Made by a program: the position numbers and the translations under genes | Notes under the pieces: generated by a model | Databases searched by the model: none | Seen by the model: only the letters and a program-made list of their open reading frames with translations | What the model was told of the DNA's origin: nothing | DNA from: Rickettsia sp. | GTDB taxonomy: Bacteria > Pseudomonadota > Alphaproteobacteria > Rickettsiales > Rickettsiaceae | Assembly (NCBI GenBank): GCA_015657545.1 | Contig: JADHZC010000009.1 | Span: 48,428-112,427 of the forward strand | DNA length: 64,000 nt | Direction of reading: 5' to 3' | Shown here: positions 54,430 through 63,768 of the stretch, in pieces | How positions within the stretch are numbered: the first letter of the stretch is position 1 | How the letters are laid out: each line of letters opens with the position of its first letter

Positions 54430-54886
54430 TTTCTTTTCTCATTTTTTCTTTAAATAACTTATTTTGCTCTCTTTCCCAATCTCTTTGTTTAATAATATTG
54501 CGTTTATCAAATAATTTTTTCCCTTTAGCTAATCCAATTTCAACTTTAACTAAATTTTTATTATTAAAGTAAACTGAAATAGGAATCAAACTATATCCCT
54601 TAACGTTGACTTTTCCTGATAAATTCCTAATTTCTTTTTTATGTAAAAGCAAATTTCTAATTCTTTCAGGAGAATGATTAAATTTGCTTGAAAAAAAATA
54701 TTCTTTAATATGAGAATGATAAAGTAAAACATCGTATCCTTGTATTGCAATATAGGAATTATCTATATTTATACCATTATTTCTAATAGACTTAATTTCA
54801 CTACCAGTAAGAACTATTCCAACTTCAATTTTCAATTCAAAAAAATAATTATATTGAGATTTTTTATTTTGAGCAATTAATTTCAT
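54422..54886 (-). CDS. smpB: SsrA-binding protein SmpB
   Basis: SmpB binds tmRNA and brings it to stalled ribosomes for trans-translation. The 154-residue protein has the family blocks IAQNKKSQYNYFFEL, GIVLTGSEIKSIRNN, YNYF-type aromatic strand and the basic tail KKLFDKRNIIKQRDWERE. Its start lies within the 3' end of dapA (23-bp overlap), implying one operon. No tmRNA gene was recognised in this window. Confidence 0.94.
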   Translation of the reverse strand: MKLIAQNKKSQYNYFFELKIEVGIVLTGSEIKSIRNNGINIDNSYIAIQGYDVLLYHSHIKEYFFSSKFNHSPERIRNLLLHKKEIRNLSGKVNVKGYSLIPISVYFNNKNLVKVEIGLAKGKKLFDKRNIIKQRDWEREQNKLFKEKMRKENE

Positions 54887-55775
54887 TATAGAATTTCATA
54901 AATATTGTCAATTTATTTTGAACAGTTAATTTATTAACTTCATTTAATCCTATTAAAGGCAATCTAATTTTATCTGTTAAGATCAATTTTTGTAAAAATG
55001 CAATATATTTAATTACAACAGGATTCACTTCTAATTTTAAAATATCAAAAATTGGAAAAATTTGTGAAAAAATGTTAAAAGCTTGTTTATAATTTTGTGA
55101 TTCTAATAAATCAAAAATTTCTTTGATTAAATTAGGAAAAATATTTCCTATAACAGAAACAAGACCTTCAGACCCTAACATATAATCATAAAAAAAAGTA
55201 GAATCATCTCCAGAGATAAGCTCTAACTGAGAATAGTTTAATTTTAATAAATCATTAATTTGTCGATATCGATTAGAATCATCAACAGAATTTTTTAATG
55301 CAAAAATATTCTTTAACTTAGAAAGAGAAACCAATAAATTCTCTTTTATGTCTACAGAAGTTCTCTTAGGATGATTATACAATAAAACTGGTTTTTTAGT
55401 ATTTTTATCTATTTCTTGAAAATAAGAAAAAATTCCATCTTGAGATGGCATAGAATAATATGGAGGAGTAGATATTACTCCATATAAAGAAGTATCATTA
55501 AAATTTTTTAATAACTCTAAGGAATATCGATAATTAGCCGAACTAATATTAGCTATTAAAGGTTTTTTATTGTTTAATATTTCTAAAGATATTTGAACGA
55601 GTTTCAAATATTCTTCTTTCATTAAATTAAACCCTTCACCGGTTGATCCTCCAAGTAGAACAAAATCTATGTTAGAATTAATTTGAAATTTTAAAATTCT
55701 TTCTAAAGATTCAAAATCAATTTCTAAATCATTTGTAAAAGGAGTAATTAATGCAGTAGTAATACCCTTAAACAT
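54864..55775 (-). CDS. dapA: 4-hydroxy-tetrahydrodipicolinate synthase
   Basis: DapA condenses pyruvate with aspartate semialdehyde, the first committed step to diaminopimelate and lysine. The 303-residue (beta/alpha)8 protein has MFKGITTALITPF at the start, GGSTGEGFNL (usually GTTGE), the catalytic Tyr in LLYNHPKRT and the Schiff-base Lys in FALKNSVDD. It lies between ilvE (8-bp overlap) and smpB. The Asd enzyme two genes upstream makes its substrate. Confidence 0.93.
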   Translation of the reverse strand: MFKGITTALITPFTNDLEIDFESLERILKFQINSNIDFVLLGGSTGEGFNLMKEEYLKLVQISLEILNNKKPLIANISSANYRYSLELLKNFNDTSLYGVISTPPYYSMPSQDGIFSYFQEIDKNTKKPVLLYNHPKRTSVDIKENLLVSLSKLKNIFALKNSVDDSNRYRQINDLLKLNYSQLELISGDDSTFFYDYMLGSEGLVSVIGNIFPNLIKEIFDLLESQNYKQAFNIFSQIFPIFDILKLEVNPVVIKYIAFLQKLILTDKIRLPLIGLNEVNKLTVQNKLTIFMKFYNEINCSK

Positions 55776-56658
55776 TTAAATATTTACCAACAATTTGAAA
55801 ATAATGACTCCTTATTATGTTAGTGACATTATTGTTAGAAAACAAATATTTTTCATTTTTCTGTGTAATAGATGCAATATTTTTTATTTCAATTGCTGTA
55901 CCAGTTACAAATGATTCATCAAAATCTTTTAAATTTTCTAATTTGATTGAAGGAGATTCTTCAACAGTAAGCCCTAATTTAGGAGCAATTTCATTAATAA
56001 CAGTATTTCTAGTAATACCAAATAAACAGTTACTTTTACTAGGAGTAAGAAGATGTTTATCTTTTAAAAAAAAAATATTACTCACACTAGACTCTGCTAC
56101 ATAATTATCTTGTGTAAGCAAAAGACAATCATCATATCCTTTAGATAAAGCTTCAGACTTGGCTAAAGAGGCAGTAACATATTGAGCTGAACATTTGCTT
56201 TGTATAGGAATAGAATAAGGTGAAATTTTTTTCCAATCACTAACATATAAATTTAAAGAATAATCAACTTGCTTTGCTTCTTGCAATATAGCAATAATAG
56301 CGATATTTGTAGAAAAATTGACTTTATTCTGATTTTTTAAAAGCTTCAAAAATTCTGAATTTTGCCATATAATAGGTCTAATGTAAGCATTTTTTAATTG
56401 ATTTTTGGTAACCAAATATTTAGTTGCATCTACAATTTCTTTTTGAGAATAATTTAATTTCATGCCTATTAATCTGGCAGATTCTATAAGGCGAGAAGAA
56501 TGTTGCTCTAACTTAAAAATTTCTCCATTATAGACCCTTTCCCCTTCAAAAACAGACGCTGCATAATGCAATCCATAATTAGTTATATGCAAATTTACAT
56601 CTTCTTTTTCAAATATCTGTCCATTATACCAAATATAAGGAGCTAAATTTTGTATCAT
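55768..56658 (-). CDS. ilvE: Branched-chain amino acid aminotransferase (class IV, PLP)
   Basis: The 296-residue class IV aminotransferase has the opening IWYNGQIFEKEDVNLHITNYG and the FEGERVYNG motif. The PLP-lysine region lies in SAQYVTASLAKSEALSKGYDD, and AESSVSNIFFLKD follows. This arrangement fits IlvE, which interconverts branched-chain amino acids and their 2-keto acids. D-amino acid aminotransferase or ADC lyase are related alternatives. Its placement between asd and dapA is notable because it is not part of lysine synthesis. Confidence 0.86.
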   Translation of the reverse strand: MIQNLAPYIWYNGQIFEKEDVNLHITNYGLHYAASVFEGERVYNGEIFKLEQHSSRLIESARLIGMKLNYSQKEIVDATKYLVTKNQLKNAYIRPIIWQNSEFLKLLKNQNKVNFSTNIAIIAILQEAKQVDYSLNLYVSDWKKISPYSIPIQSKCSAQYVTASLAKSEALSKGYDDCLLLTQDNYVAESSVSNIFFLKDKHLLTPSKSNCLFGITRNTVINEIAPKLGLTVEESPSIKLENLKDFDESFVTGTAIEIKNIASITQKNEKYLFSNNNVTNIIRSHYFQIVGKYLNV

Positions 56659-56671
56659 AACTAAAAACCAA

Positions 56672-57679
56672 TTAATAAATTTTAGAAATTTTTTCTAGAA
56701 TTTGTATAGCATTTAATGCAGCTCCTTTTTTTAAATTATCACCTGAAATCCAAAGATTAATAGAATTTGCTTGTGATTCATCAACCCTAATCCTAGAAAC
56801 AAAAATATTTTCTTTATTAGCAACAAAAATAGGAGTGCAATCATTTTCATCTTCAATTACCTCAATAGAGGGGGCATTATATAATATATCCTTGATAGAA
56901 GATATATTTCCAAAATTTTCCCAAAATTCTATATTAACAGACATAGAATGAGAAATAAACACAGGAACTCTAACAGAAGTAACAGATATTTTAATATCTG
57001 TTGAAATTATTTTTTGAATCTCTTCTTTAATTTTTGATTCTTCTTCACAATTACCTGTGTCATCAATCTTTCCTATAAAAGGAATGATGTTGAAAGCAAT
57101 TTGAAATGGAAAGGATTTTATATCAATTTCAGAAAAACTCAATTTAGATCTGGTTTGATTAAACAATTCATCCAAAGCATCATTTCCAGCTCCAGAAACA
57201 GATTGATAAGTAGATATTACTAATCGTTTAATTTTAAAAATCTTATGAAGTGGAAATAAAACTAAAGAAAGAATTATAACACAACAATTAGGATTAGAAA
57301 TAATCATATTTCTAGAAAAAGAATCTTGAATAAGATTGAAATTTATTTCAGGTATTAAAAGTGGAATATTAGGGTCTAACCTAAATAAACTAGATTTATC
57401 AATGATAATACAAGAATTTTGAATAGCTGATTTATAGTATTTTTTTACGATATCTGAATTAGTACAAAAAAATACTATATCAAGATCTTGAAAATCTATT
57501 TGAGAGAGATCTTGTATCTTCAATTTTTTTTCATGAAAATTAATCTCTTTACCCAAAGAATCTTTAGATGCAAAAAGAAAAATATTTCGGATCAAATAAC
57601 TTTTTTCTTCAAGTAAAGTCACAAATAATCTTCCAACACTTCCTGTGGCACCTATTACAGCAATATTAAATTTGTTCAT
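56672..57679 (-). CDS. asd: Aspartate-semialdehyde dehydrogenase
   Basis: Asd reduces aspartyl phosphate to aspartate semialdehyde with NADPH, between LysC and DapA. The 335-residue protein has the Rossmann motif VIGATGSVGRLF, the catalytic Cys in SNPNCCVI and the substrate-binding VPVFISHSMSV with its catalytic His. It overlaps the HIT gene start by 4 bp (minus strand), indicating one operon HIT-asd-ilvE-dapA-smpB-HU-like. Confidence 0.95.
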   Translation of the reverse strand: MNKFNIAVIGATGSVGRLFVTLLEEKSYLIRNIFLFASKDSLGKEINFHEKKLKIQDLSQIDFQDLDIVFFCTNSDIVKKYYKSAIQNSCIIIDKSSLFRLDPNIPLLIPEINFNLIQDSFSRNMIISNPNCCVIILSLVLFPLHKIFKIKRLVISTYQSVSGAGNDALDELFNQTRSKLSFSEIDIKSFPFQIAFNIIPFIGKIDDTGNCEEESKIKEEIQKIISTDIKISVTSVRVPVFISHSMSVNIEFWENFGNISSIKDILYNAPSIEVIEDENDCTPIFVANKENIFVSRIRVDESQANSINLWISGDNLKKGAALNAIQILEKISKIY

Positions 57680-58035
57680 ATTCCTATTAAACCTCCTAAT
57701 TTTTTTCCTCCTATAATGTGAGTATGAAAATGCATTACAGTTTGTCCTGCTAAATTTCCTATATTTGTAAGTACTCTATAATCTGATATATTGTGATTTT
57801 TAGCCATTTCAGGAATTATTTGATAATATTTTATGATTAATTCAGGAGGAGCTTTTGTAATAAAATCATTAAAGTCCAAAAATTTTTTCTTAGGAATCAC
57901 TAAAATATGAACTGGCGCTACAGGAGCAATGTCTTTTATACAAATTAAAAAATCATCTTCATAGAGTTTTTCAGAATTAATTTTGCCAGAAATAATTTGA
58001 TAAAAAATATTCTCTTCACTATAGATTTTTTGCAT
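57676..58035 (-). CDS. HIT-family nucleotide-binding protein (HinT-like)
   Basis: The 119-residue protein has the histidine triad HFHTHIIGG at the C-terminus. It also has the upstream family blocks VHILVIPKKKFLDFND and RVLTNIGNLAGQTVMH, typical of the HINT branch that hydrolyses purine nucleoside phosphoramidates. It is the first gene of the asd-dapA group. The physiological role of such proteins in bacteria is unclear. Confidence 0.9.
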   Translation of the reverse strand: MQKIYSEENIFYQIISGKINSEKLYEDDFLICIKDIAPVAPVHILVIPKKKFLDFNDFITKAPPELIIKYYQIIPEMAKNHNISDYRVLTNIGNLAGQTVMHFHTHIIGGKKLGGLIGI

Positions 58036-58276
58036 AATAACTAATTATAAATAATTAAAAAATATTTGTAGTAAAAACTCTTTTGTTTAGCTTTATCTTA
58101 ACAGCTATATAAAATTTATTGAGATATTTTATAAGAAAGATCTTGAAAATCTAGAAAAAAATACTAAATAATTGATTAAGGTAAATAGACTACATATTTC
58201 ATATTTATAATCATCAACTAGTGTTATGTGTTTTATTTAGAGAAATTATTTTAATTGTAGTTTTGTTTTTTACAGA

Positions 58277-58305
58277 TTGTTTTATTTGTAATCTATATCT
58301 ATAAT
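58277..58305 (+). promoter_or_regulatory. Sigma-70-like promoter of hslVU
   Basis: TTGTTT at 58277-58282 and TATAAT at 58300-58305 are 17 bp apart. The predicted start is near 58312, before hslV at 58353. The rest of the 317-bp divergent gap (58036-58352) shows no gene. Confidence 0.5.
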
Positions 58306-58352
58306 CTGTCTATAAATTATTTTGTTTTAATAATAATAAGTTAGTTAATAAA

Positions 58353-58904
58353 ATGCATGATTCACACAACATAATAGGAACTACCATATTATGTATTAAA
58401 AAAGGAAATGATGTAGTAATAGCTGGTGATGGTCAGGTATCATTAGGTAATACTGTTATGAAAGCATCAGCAAACAAATTGCGTTCTATAGCAGATGGTA
58501 AAATAGTTGCAGGTTTTGCAGGTTCTACAGCAGATGCTTTTACACTTTTTGAAAGACTAGAGAAAAAATTAGAAAAATATTCATTTCAACTATTAAGAAG
58601 TTCAGTAGAACTCGCAAAAGATTGGAGAATGGATAAATATTTAAGACATTTAGAAGCAATGTTATTAGTAGCAGATAAGGATAATATTTTATTGCTATCT
58701 GGTAGAGGAGACGTCATAGAACCAGAATATAACGTAGCAGCTATTGGTTCTGGCGGAAGTTTTGCATTGTCAGCTGCTAGAGCTTTCTTGTCAGTAGAAA
58801 ATAGTAAAATGTCTATAGAAGAGATTGCAAAAGAATCTATGAAAATAGCAGCAGATATATGCGTATTTTCAAATCATAACATATTAATAAAAAAAATTCA
58901 TTAA
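58353..58904 (+). CDS. hslV: ATP-dependent protease subunit HslV
   Basis: HslV (ClpQ) is the proteasome-like threonine peptidase that forms a dodecamer capped by HslU. The 183-residue protein has an N-terminal extension, MHDSHNIIG, before the catalytic threonine at residue 10 (TTILCIKK), which must be exposed by processing. Conserved [15 protein letters not shown] and [14 protein letters not shown] follow. The extension is usual for alphaproteobacterial HslV. hslU lies 51 bp downstream. Confidence 0.96.
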   Translation: MHDSHNIIGTTILCIKKGNDVVIAGDGQVSLGNTVMKASANKLRSIADGKIVAGFAGSTADAFTLFERLEKKLEKYSFQLLRSSVELAKDWRMDKYLRHLEAMLLVADKDNILLLSGRGDVIEPEYNVAAIGSGGSFALSAARAFLSVENSKMSIEEIAKESMKIAADICVFSNHNILIKKIH

Positions 58905-58955
58905 CAAAAAGTAATAAAATATATTAATTTTTAATCAATAAACAAATAAAGAGAA

Positions 58956-60275
58956 ATGAAACTTACACCTCAAAAAATAGTATCTGAATTAGACAGATTT
59001 ATAGTAGGTCAAGACCAAGCAAAAAAAGTAGTAGCTGTAGCCCTGAGAAATAGATATAGAAGAATGCAAGTAGAGGAACCTCTAAGAAGTGAAATTATGC
59101 CTAAAAATATTCTTATGATAGGATCTACAGGTGTAGGAAAAACAGAAATAGCTAGAAGATTAGCAAAAATGGTAAATGCACCATTTATAAAAGTTGAAGC
59201 TACTAAATTTACAGAAGTAGGATATGTTGGAAGAGATGTTGAATCTATAGTACGTGACTTAATTGAATTAGCTGTTAATCATCAAAAAATTCAAGCTAAA
59301 AAATCTGTAAGTAAAGAAGCTGAAAAAAAAGCCACTGAAAGGATTGTGAATGCATTAGTAGGAAAGGAAGCTAGTCCAGAAACTAAAGAAAAATTTAGAA
59401 TCCAAGTATTGAACAATAAAATAGAAGATAAAGAAATAGAAATAGAAGTAAATGATAGCAATAACTCTAAAAACACAATAGATATACCAGGTTTCTCTGG
59501 AGCATCAGTTGGTATATTAAATTTAAGTGAGATGTTAGGAAAAAATTTTGATTCCAATAGAATGAGGCAAAAAAAATTAAAAATTGCAGAAGCGAAAAAA
59601 ATCATTATATCGGAAGAATCTGACAAAATAATAAATCAGGATAAAATCATCCAACAAGCAATTAGTTCTGTAGAAAATGACGGAATAATATTTTTGGATG
59701 AAATTGATAAAATAACATCAAGAACAGATTCAAAAGCAGGAGAAGTTAGTAGAGAAGGAGTACAAAGAGATCTTTTACCTTTACTAGAAGGAACAAATGT
59801 TGTAACTAAATATGGTACAATAAAATCAGACCATATATTATTTATAGCATCCGGAGCATTTCATTTATCTAAACCTTCAGACTTATTACCAGAATTACAA
59901 GGCAGACTACCAATAAGAGTAGAAATGAAATCACTATCAAAAGATGATTTAATAAAAATTTTGATTGAGCCAGAAGCTAGTCTTATCAAACAATATGTAG
60001 CATTAATTGCAACAGAAAATCACGAATTAATATTTGAAAAAACAGCTATAGAAAAAATAGCTGAATTTGCTACAAAATTTAATCTAGAAATAGAAGACAT
60101 AGGCGCAAGAAGACTACATACAATTTTAGAAAAATTATTAGAGGATATAAATTTCACTACAGTAGGTAGTAAGGAAGATAAATCTATCACAAAAATTGTA
60201 ATAGATGCTGAATTTGTTACTAAGAAGTTGTTAGGTTTTGTAAAAGACATAAATTTAGCAAATTTTATTTTGTAA
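58956..60275 (+). CDS. hslU: ATP-dependent protease ATPase subunit HslU
   Basis: HslU (ClpY) is the AAA+ unfoldase that feeds substrates to HslV. The 439-residue protein has Walker [10 protein letters not shown], the pore-loop region [13 protein letters not shown], Walker [11 protein letters not shown] and the C-terminal sensor-2 region with [17 protein letters not shown]. The intermediate I domain is present. A Shine-Dalgarno AAAGAG precedes the start. It forms an operon with hslV. Confidence 0.96.
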   Translation: MKLTPQKIVSELDRFIVGQDQAKKVVAVALRNRYRRMQVEEPLRSEIMPKNILMIGSTGVGKTEIARRLAKMVNAPFIKVEATKFTEVGYVGRDVESIVRDLIELAVNHQKIQAKKSVSKEAEKKATERIVNALVGKEASPETKEKFRIQVLNNKIEDKEIEIEVNDSNNSKNTIDIPGFSGASVGILNLSEMLGKNFDSNRMRQKKLKIAEAKKIIISEESDKIINQDKIIQQAISSVENDGIIFLDEIDKITSRTDSKAGEVSREGVQRDLLPLLEGTNVVTKYGTIKSDHILFIASGAFHLSKPSDLLPELQGRLPIRVEMKSLSKDDLIKILIEPEASLIKQYVALIATENHELIFEKTAIEKIAEFATKFNLEIEDIGARRLHTILEKLLEDINFTTVGSKEDKSITKIVIDAEFVTKKLLGFVKDINLANFIL

Positions 60276-60351
60276 TTTTACTGAATTATTTACGCTCTAA
60301 AATTTTACTAGCAACAATTCAAATTTTATTTGATTGATATTGATATCTTTG

Positions 60352-60588
60352 TTATATAGTTTTTTTAGTTTTTTGCTCTTCATCTAATGCTATTCTGTTG
60401 AGTTTATACAAAATAGGATTAAAAAATCTATAAAATTTCCTATAATTTTGATAATCTCACAATTATTATTACTAGCAGAAGCTAAATAACACAAAGAATC
60501 TTTAAGCAAATGAAAAAATTAAAAAGAGTACTGCAAAAATATATGTAAGGATGATAAATACTAATTTTTTAAATTCAAGATTTAAATC
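60352..60588 (-). pseudogene. Eroded small membrane-protein gene after the ubiK-like gene
   Basis: Directly after the ubiK-like stop the same frame reads LEFKKLVFIILTYIFAVLFL and ends at a TAA. A shifted frame continues with LKDSLCYLASASNNNCEIIK and GNFIDF, and a third with FNPILYKLNRIALDEEQ and KTKKTI before TAA at 60352. The three pieces join end to end in a plausible order, as expected of a gene broken by frameshifts. No start codon or family is recognised. The remaining gap to hslU is empty. Confidence 0.35.
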
Positions 60589-60804
60589 CTAATTTTTATT
60601 TTTTAGGTGATTTTGTAATTCTGTAAATTCTTTTTTCAAATCTAAAAACTGTTTTTTTAGATTATTAAAATCTCTTTGATCTACGAACTTTTCATTTAAA
60701 AGATTTTCCTCAATAAAATCCTGAGTATTTTTTTTACATCTGTCAGAGACTTTGTTTAAAATAACACTGGCACCACTGACTATTTTTAAAAAATTCTGTA
60801 ACAT
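60589..60804 (-). CDS. ubiK: UbiK/BMFP-like accessory protein
   Basis: The 71-residue protein has an N-terminal amphipathic stretch (LQNFLKIVSGASVILNKV). A Val-Asp-Gln-Arg-Asp-Phe motif (KFVDQRDFNNL) comes next, where the family has 'LVTREEFD', and a C-terminal coiled coil follows. This is the layout of the UbiK (YqiC, BMFP) family, which supports aerobic ubiquinone synthesis. The key acidic residue after the Arg is replaced by Asp. The assignment is by pattern only; ubiD is also in this window, though not adjacent. Confidence 0.55.
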   Translation of the reverse strand: MLQNFLKIVSGASVILNKVSDRCKKNTQDFIEENLLNEKFVDQRDFNNLKKQFLDLKKEFTELQNHLKNKN

Positions 60805-60903
60805 AATAACAAGTAACTAAATTTTTATATATTGTTTATAACTACGATAAAATTATTTTATTCACTATAGAAACTATAATCAATATTTAAACAAAATAAA
60901 ATC

Positions 60904-62286
60904 TTGAAAAGATTGTTAACTCTCATACAAAATCAAATGCTAAAACTTGAATTAACTAATGAATTTAAAAAAATCAAATCTAAAATAGAGAATCTTGAAA
61001 TATTCTCAATTTGGGGAAAGATTTTATCTATAAAATCTTCTAGAATTGAAGCCTGTGGTATTCAAAATTATCTTTCTATAGGTTCTAAATGTGAATTAAT
61101 AGACCAAACTAACAACATTATTATATTACTTGAAGTAGTAGGTTTTGAAAAAGAAAAAATAATTCTTATGCCATTAGAAAACATAGATGGCATAAGCCTA
61201 AACTCTTCTAAAATAAGAGTTAATAAAAAATTGAATAATAATGGTAATTACATATATCCTGATAAAACTTGGCTTGGTAAAGTGATAGATGGATTAGGAG
61301 AAACATTAGATGGTACAGATTTAGTCAAAGGAGATAAAGCTTACAAAATAAAGGCTACCCCTCCCTCTTCTATGAAAAGACAAAAATTAGGAAAAAAATT
61401 AGAAACAGGAATAAAAGCAGTAGATTGTTTTGTAAGCTGTTGCATAGGACAAAAATTAGGAATTATAGCTCGCAGCGGTACAGGAAAATCTGTTTTAATA
61501 TCTATGATAGCTAAATATTCAACAACAGATGTAAAAATAATAGGTTTAATAGGAGAAAGAAGTAAAGAAATAAAAGAATTTATAGAAAATTACCTAGATG
61601 AAGATGGAATGAAAAATACCATAATAATAGTAGCAACTTCAGATCAATCAGCTTTAACCAAAATCAATGCTACATATTTAACAATTACTATAGCAGAATA
61701 TTTCAGAGATCAAGGCAATGAAGTGCTATGCATAATAGATTCCATGACAAGATTAGCAATGGCTCAAAGAGAAGTGGGTTTAATGTTAGGAGAATATCCA
61801 ACTCTTGGAGGATATACTCCTTCTGTACTAAATATAATACCAAAAATAATTGAAAGAACTGGTCCAGGAGAAGATAAGGCCTCTATCACAGCTTTTTTTA
61901 CAGTACTTGAAGAAGAAGAAAATGACATAATAGGAGAAGTTTTAAAATCTTTTTTAGATGGGCATATCATATTAGATAGATCGATAGCTCAACGACAAAG
62001 ATTTCCCGCTATAAATGTAATGGAAAGTGTTTCAAGATCAATCCCCCAATGTAATTCAGAAGAAGAAAATTATCTTTTAAATTTAGCAAAAAATTTCATT
62101 TCTAAATATCTTGAAGTAGAAGAGCTGCTTAATTTAGGAATTTATAAAAAAAATTCTAATCTAGAGCTTGATAAAGCAATAACATATTACCACAGAATAG
62201 AAAAATTTTTAAATCAAAAAATTGACCAAAAATTTTCTACCCAAGAGTCTTTTAAAAAATTAAGTGAAATATTGGATATAAAATGA
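60904..62286 (+). CDS. fliI: Flagellar export apparatus ATPase FliI
   Basis: FliI is the ATPase of the flagellar type III export system. The 460-residue protein has Walker A ARSGTGKSVLI, LIGERSKEIKEF and the Walker B region IIDSMTRLAMAQREVG. EYPTLGGYTPSVLNIIPKI follows, the block that distinguishes FliI/SctN from F1 ATPases. The frame starts at TTG 60904; the in-frame ATG at 60937 (MLKLELTNEFKKI) is an equally possible start, and neither has a clear ribosome-binding site. A FliJ-like gene overlaps its end, which favours the flagellar assignment over a virulence type III system. Confidence 0.9.
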   Translation: MKRLLTLIQNQMLKLELTNEFKKIKSKIENLEIFSIWGKILSIKSSRIEACGIQNYLSIGSKCELIDQTNNIIILLEVVGFEKEKIILMPLENIDGISLNSSKIRVNKKLNNNGNYIYPDKTWLGKVIDGLGETLDGTDLVKGDKAYKIKATPPSSMKRQKLGKKLETGIKAVDCFVSCCIGQKLGIIARSGTGKSVLISMIAKYSTTDVKIIGLIGERSKEIKEFIENYLDEDGMKNTIIIVATSDQSALTKINATYLTITIAEYFRDQGNEVLCIIDSMTRLAMAQREVGLMLGEYPTLGGYTPSVLNIIPKIIERTGPGEDKASITAFFTVLEEEENDIIGEVLKSFLDGHIILDRSIAQRQRFPAINVMESVSRSIPQCNSEEENYLLNLAKNFISKYLEVEELLNLGIYKKNSNLELDKAITYYHRIEKFLNQKIDQKFSTQESFKKLSEILDIK

Positions 62287-62708
62287 AAATTTCTTCTATA
62301 GAGAAAATAATCAAATTAGAAAAATCTAAAATATTAAAAATGAATCAAAAAATTTTTAATTTACAAAATCAAAGAGAATCTTGTAAAGATCTTATAGAAA
62401 AATTGGATAAAGATTTTGATTATGAAAAGCAATTCTCAAATAGTAATTTCTTTCATGAATCATATTTTATAAAAAATAGAAATTTAAAAAAAAATTTTTT
62501 AGAAAAATTTACAGAAATTACCTTACAAATTAAAATTTTGGAAAAAGAAATTAAAAAAAATCACATAAAATTAAAAAAATATAAAAATTATCTTTCTTAC
62601 CAAAAAGATAAAATCAATAAATATTGTAAAAATCAAAAAGTAAAAAAAATTAAAAAAATAATTAATTCTATAATTTCTAGAGAAAATTTTTCTACAATAA
62701 ATGAATAA
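62283..62708 (+). CDS. fliJ: FliJ-like coiled-coil protein
   Basis: The 141-residue protein is almost entirely a Lys/Asn-rich coiled coil, for example LEKSKILKMNQKIFNLQNQR and FTEITLQIKILEKEIKK. Its ATG overlaps the fliI stop (ATGA). FliJ is the chaperone/stalk-like partner of FliI and is poorly conserved in sequence, so size, coiled-coil nature and position carry the call. Confidence 0.72.
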   Translation: MKISSIEKIIKLEKSKILKMNQKIFNLQNQRESCKDLIEKLDKDFDYEKQFSNSNFFHESYFIKNRNLKKNFLEKFTEITLQIKILEKEIKKNHIKLKKYKNYLSYQKDKINKYCKNQKVKKIKKIINSIISRENFSTINE

Positions 62709-62887
62709 ATTAGTACTATATTATTTTAATAATATTAACTTTATGCAGTGAATTTTAAATTCTAATCGTCAATAAAAAAATTTTTATTTCTAGAATTTTT
62801 TATTATTTTCATAAATTTGGCTATTATTATCATTTTTTATAGAAATACTATTCTAAATGTATAAACAAATTTCTTCACTCTTTATTA

Positions 62888-63345
62888 TTATACTATATTA
62901 GTATGTAGCATCGAATCTAAAATTTTAATTATTTCTTTACTAGAAAGAAAAAATACTAACCAATCATTAAACAGTAATAATGCTAATCATCAAATATCTG
63001 ATTAATTACTTTTTTAGGTAAAAAACATATTTTTTCAGTTCTAAATAGAAAGCATTTTGAGTATATAAATGTCTATTTTGCTATATATTATCTTATTTTA
63101 TAAAATAAAATGTTTCTGATTTCATATTACTAGAATCGTTTTTTGAAATTATTTAAATTACTATTTTTTTGTCCTTTAAATCAATCTAGATTGAATATTA
63201 TTAAAATATTGATAAATAATAGTTTAATAAAATTTTTGTCAATATAATAAATTATTGATAATAAAAAAATGTTTAAAAATACACTAAAATTTAAATAATA
63301 CTTACTATTGCACATAATGAGTATTATATTACACATACATCTAAT
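62888..63345 (-). pseudogene. Eroded membrane-protein gene downstream of fliJ
   Basis: A minus-strand frame is open for 54 codons from 63345 and is hydrophobic (NFSVFLNIFLLSIIYYI). It runs, with TGA, TAG, TAA, TAA and TAG interruptions, into KCFLFRTEKICFLPKKVINQ and IFDD. A shifted frame continues LALLLFNDWLVFFLSSKEI and IKILDSMLHTNIV before TAA at 62888. Four of the stops (TAG/TAA) each fit one C-to-T change from a Gln codon. The combination of frame continuity and hydrophobic segments suggests a decayed membrane protein. No family is recognised, and flanking 62709-62887 and 63346-63620 hold nothing clear. Confidence 0.42.
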
Positions 63346-63620
63346 TTAGAGATTAGACTAAATTAAATTTCAAAAACACTCATTTCTATCCTTTGGTTAT
63401 TAATATTCTTAGCAAAAAATTTTCCTTTTCTATGTTTCATTTTTTTGTGACATAGTATAAATTATTCTATATTTGTTTTTGCTTAGCAAGATTGAGATTT
63501 ATTCTACAAAAATTTTAAACATATTAGTAACGTAGGAGTTAATTTACAAATTTACAAAGCATCCAAACTATAGTTAGTGTTTTAGCGTAGTAAATAATAA
63601 GTTATTACCATTATCATCAA

Positions 63621-63667
63621 CATTATTACAAAAATCATAATAATAAAAACTTCTTTTTGTAATAATG
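63621..63667. repeat. Perfect 14-bp inverted repeat
   Basis: CATTATTACAAAAA at 63621-63634 and TTTTTGTAATAATG at 63654-63667 flank a 19-base loop. It lies about 100 bp downstream of the stop of the partial gene at the right edge and may be part of its transcript end. No U-tract follows on the minus strand. Confidence 0.6.
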
Positions 63668-63674
63668 ATTAACG

Positions 63675-63711
63675 TTCTATAAAACTCTTATTAGCAAAAA
63701 GCTTTATAGAA
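63675..63711. repeat. Perfect 9-bp inverted repeat
   Basis: TTCTATAAA at 63675-63683 and TTTATAGAA at 63703-63711 also flank a 19-base loop. It stands 7 bp from the 14-bp inverted repeat. Two neighbouring stem-loops with the same loop length may form one structured RNA or terminator region. Confidence 0.45.
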
Positions 63712-63768
63712 AACCTTAAATCATTACTATAAATATCACCATTCTATGATATCAAACAAAATAATCTC

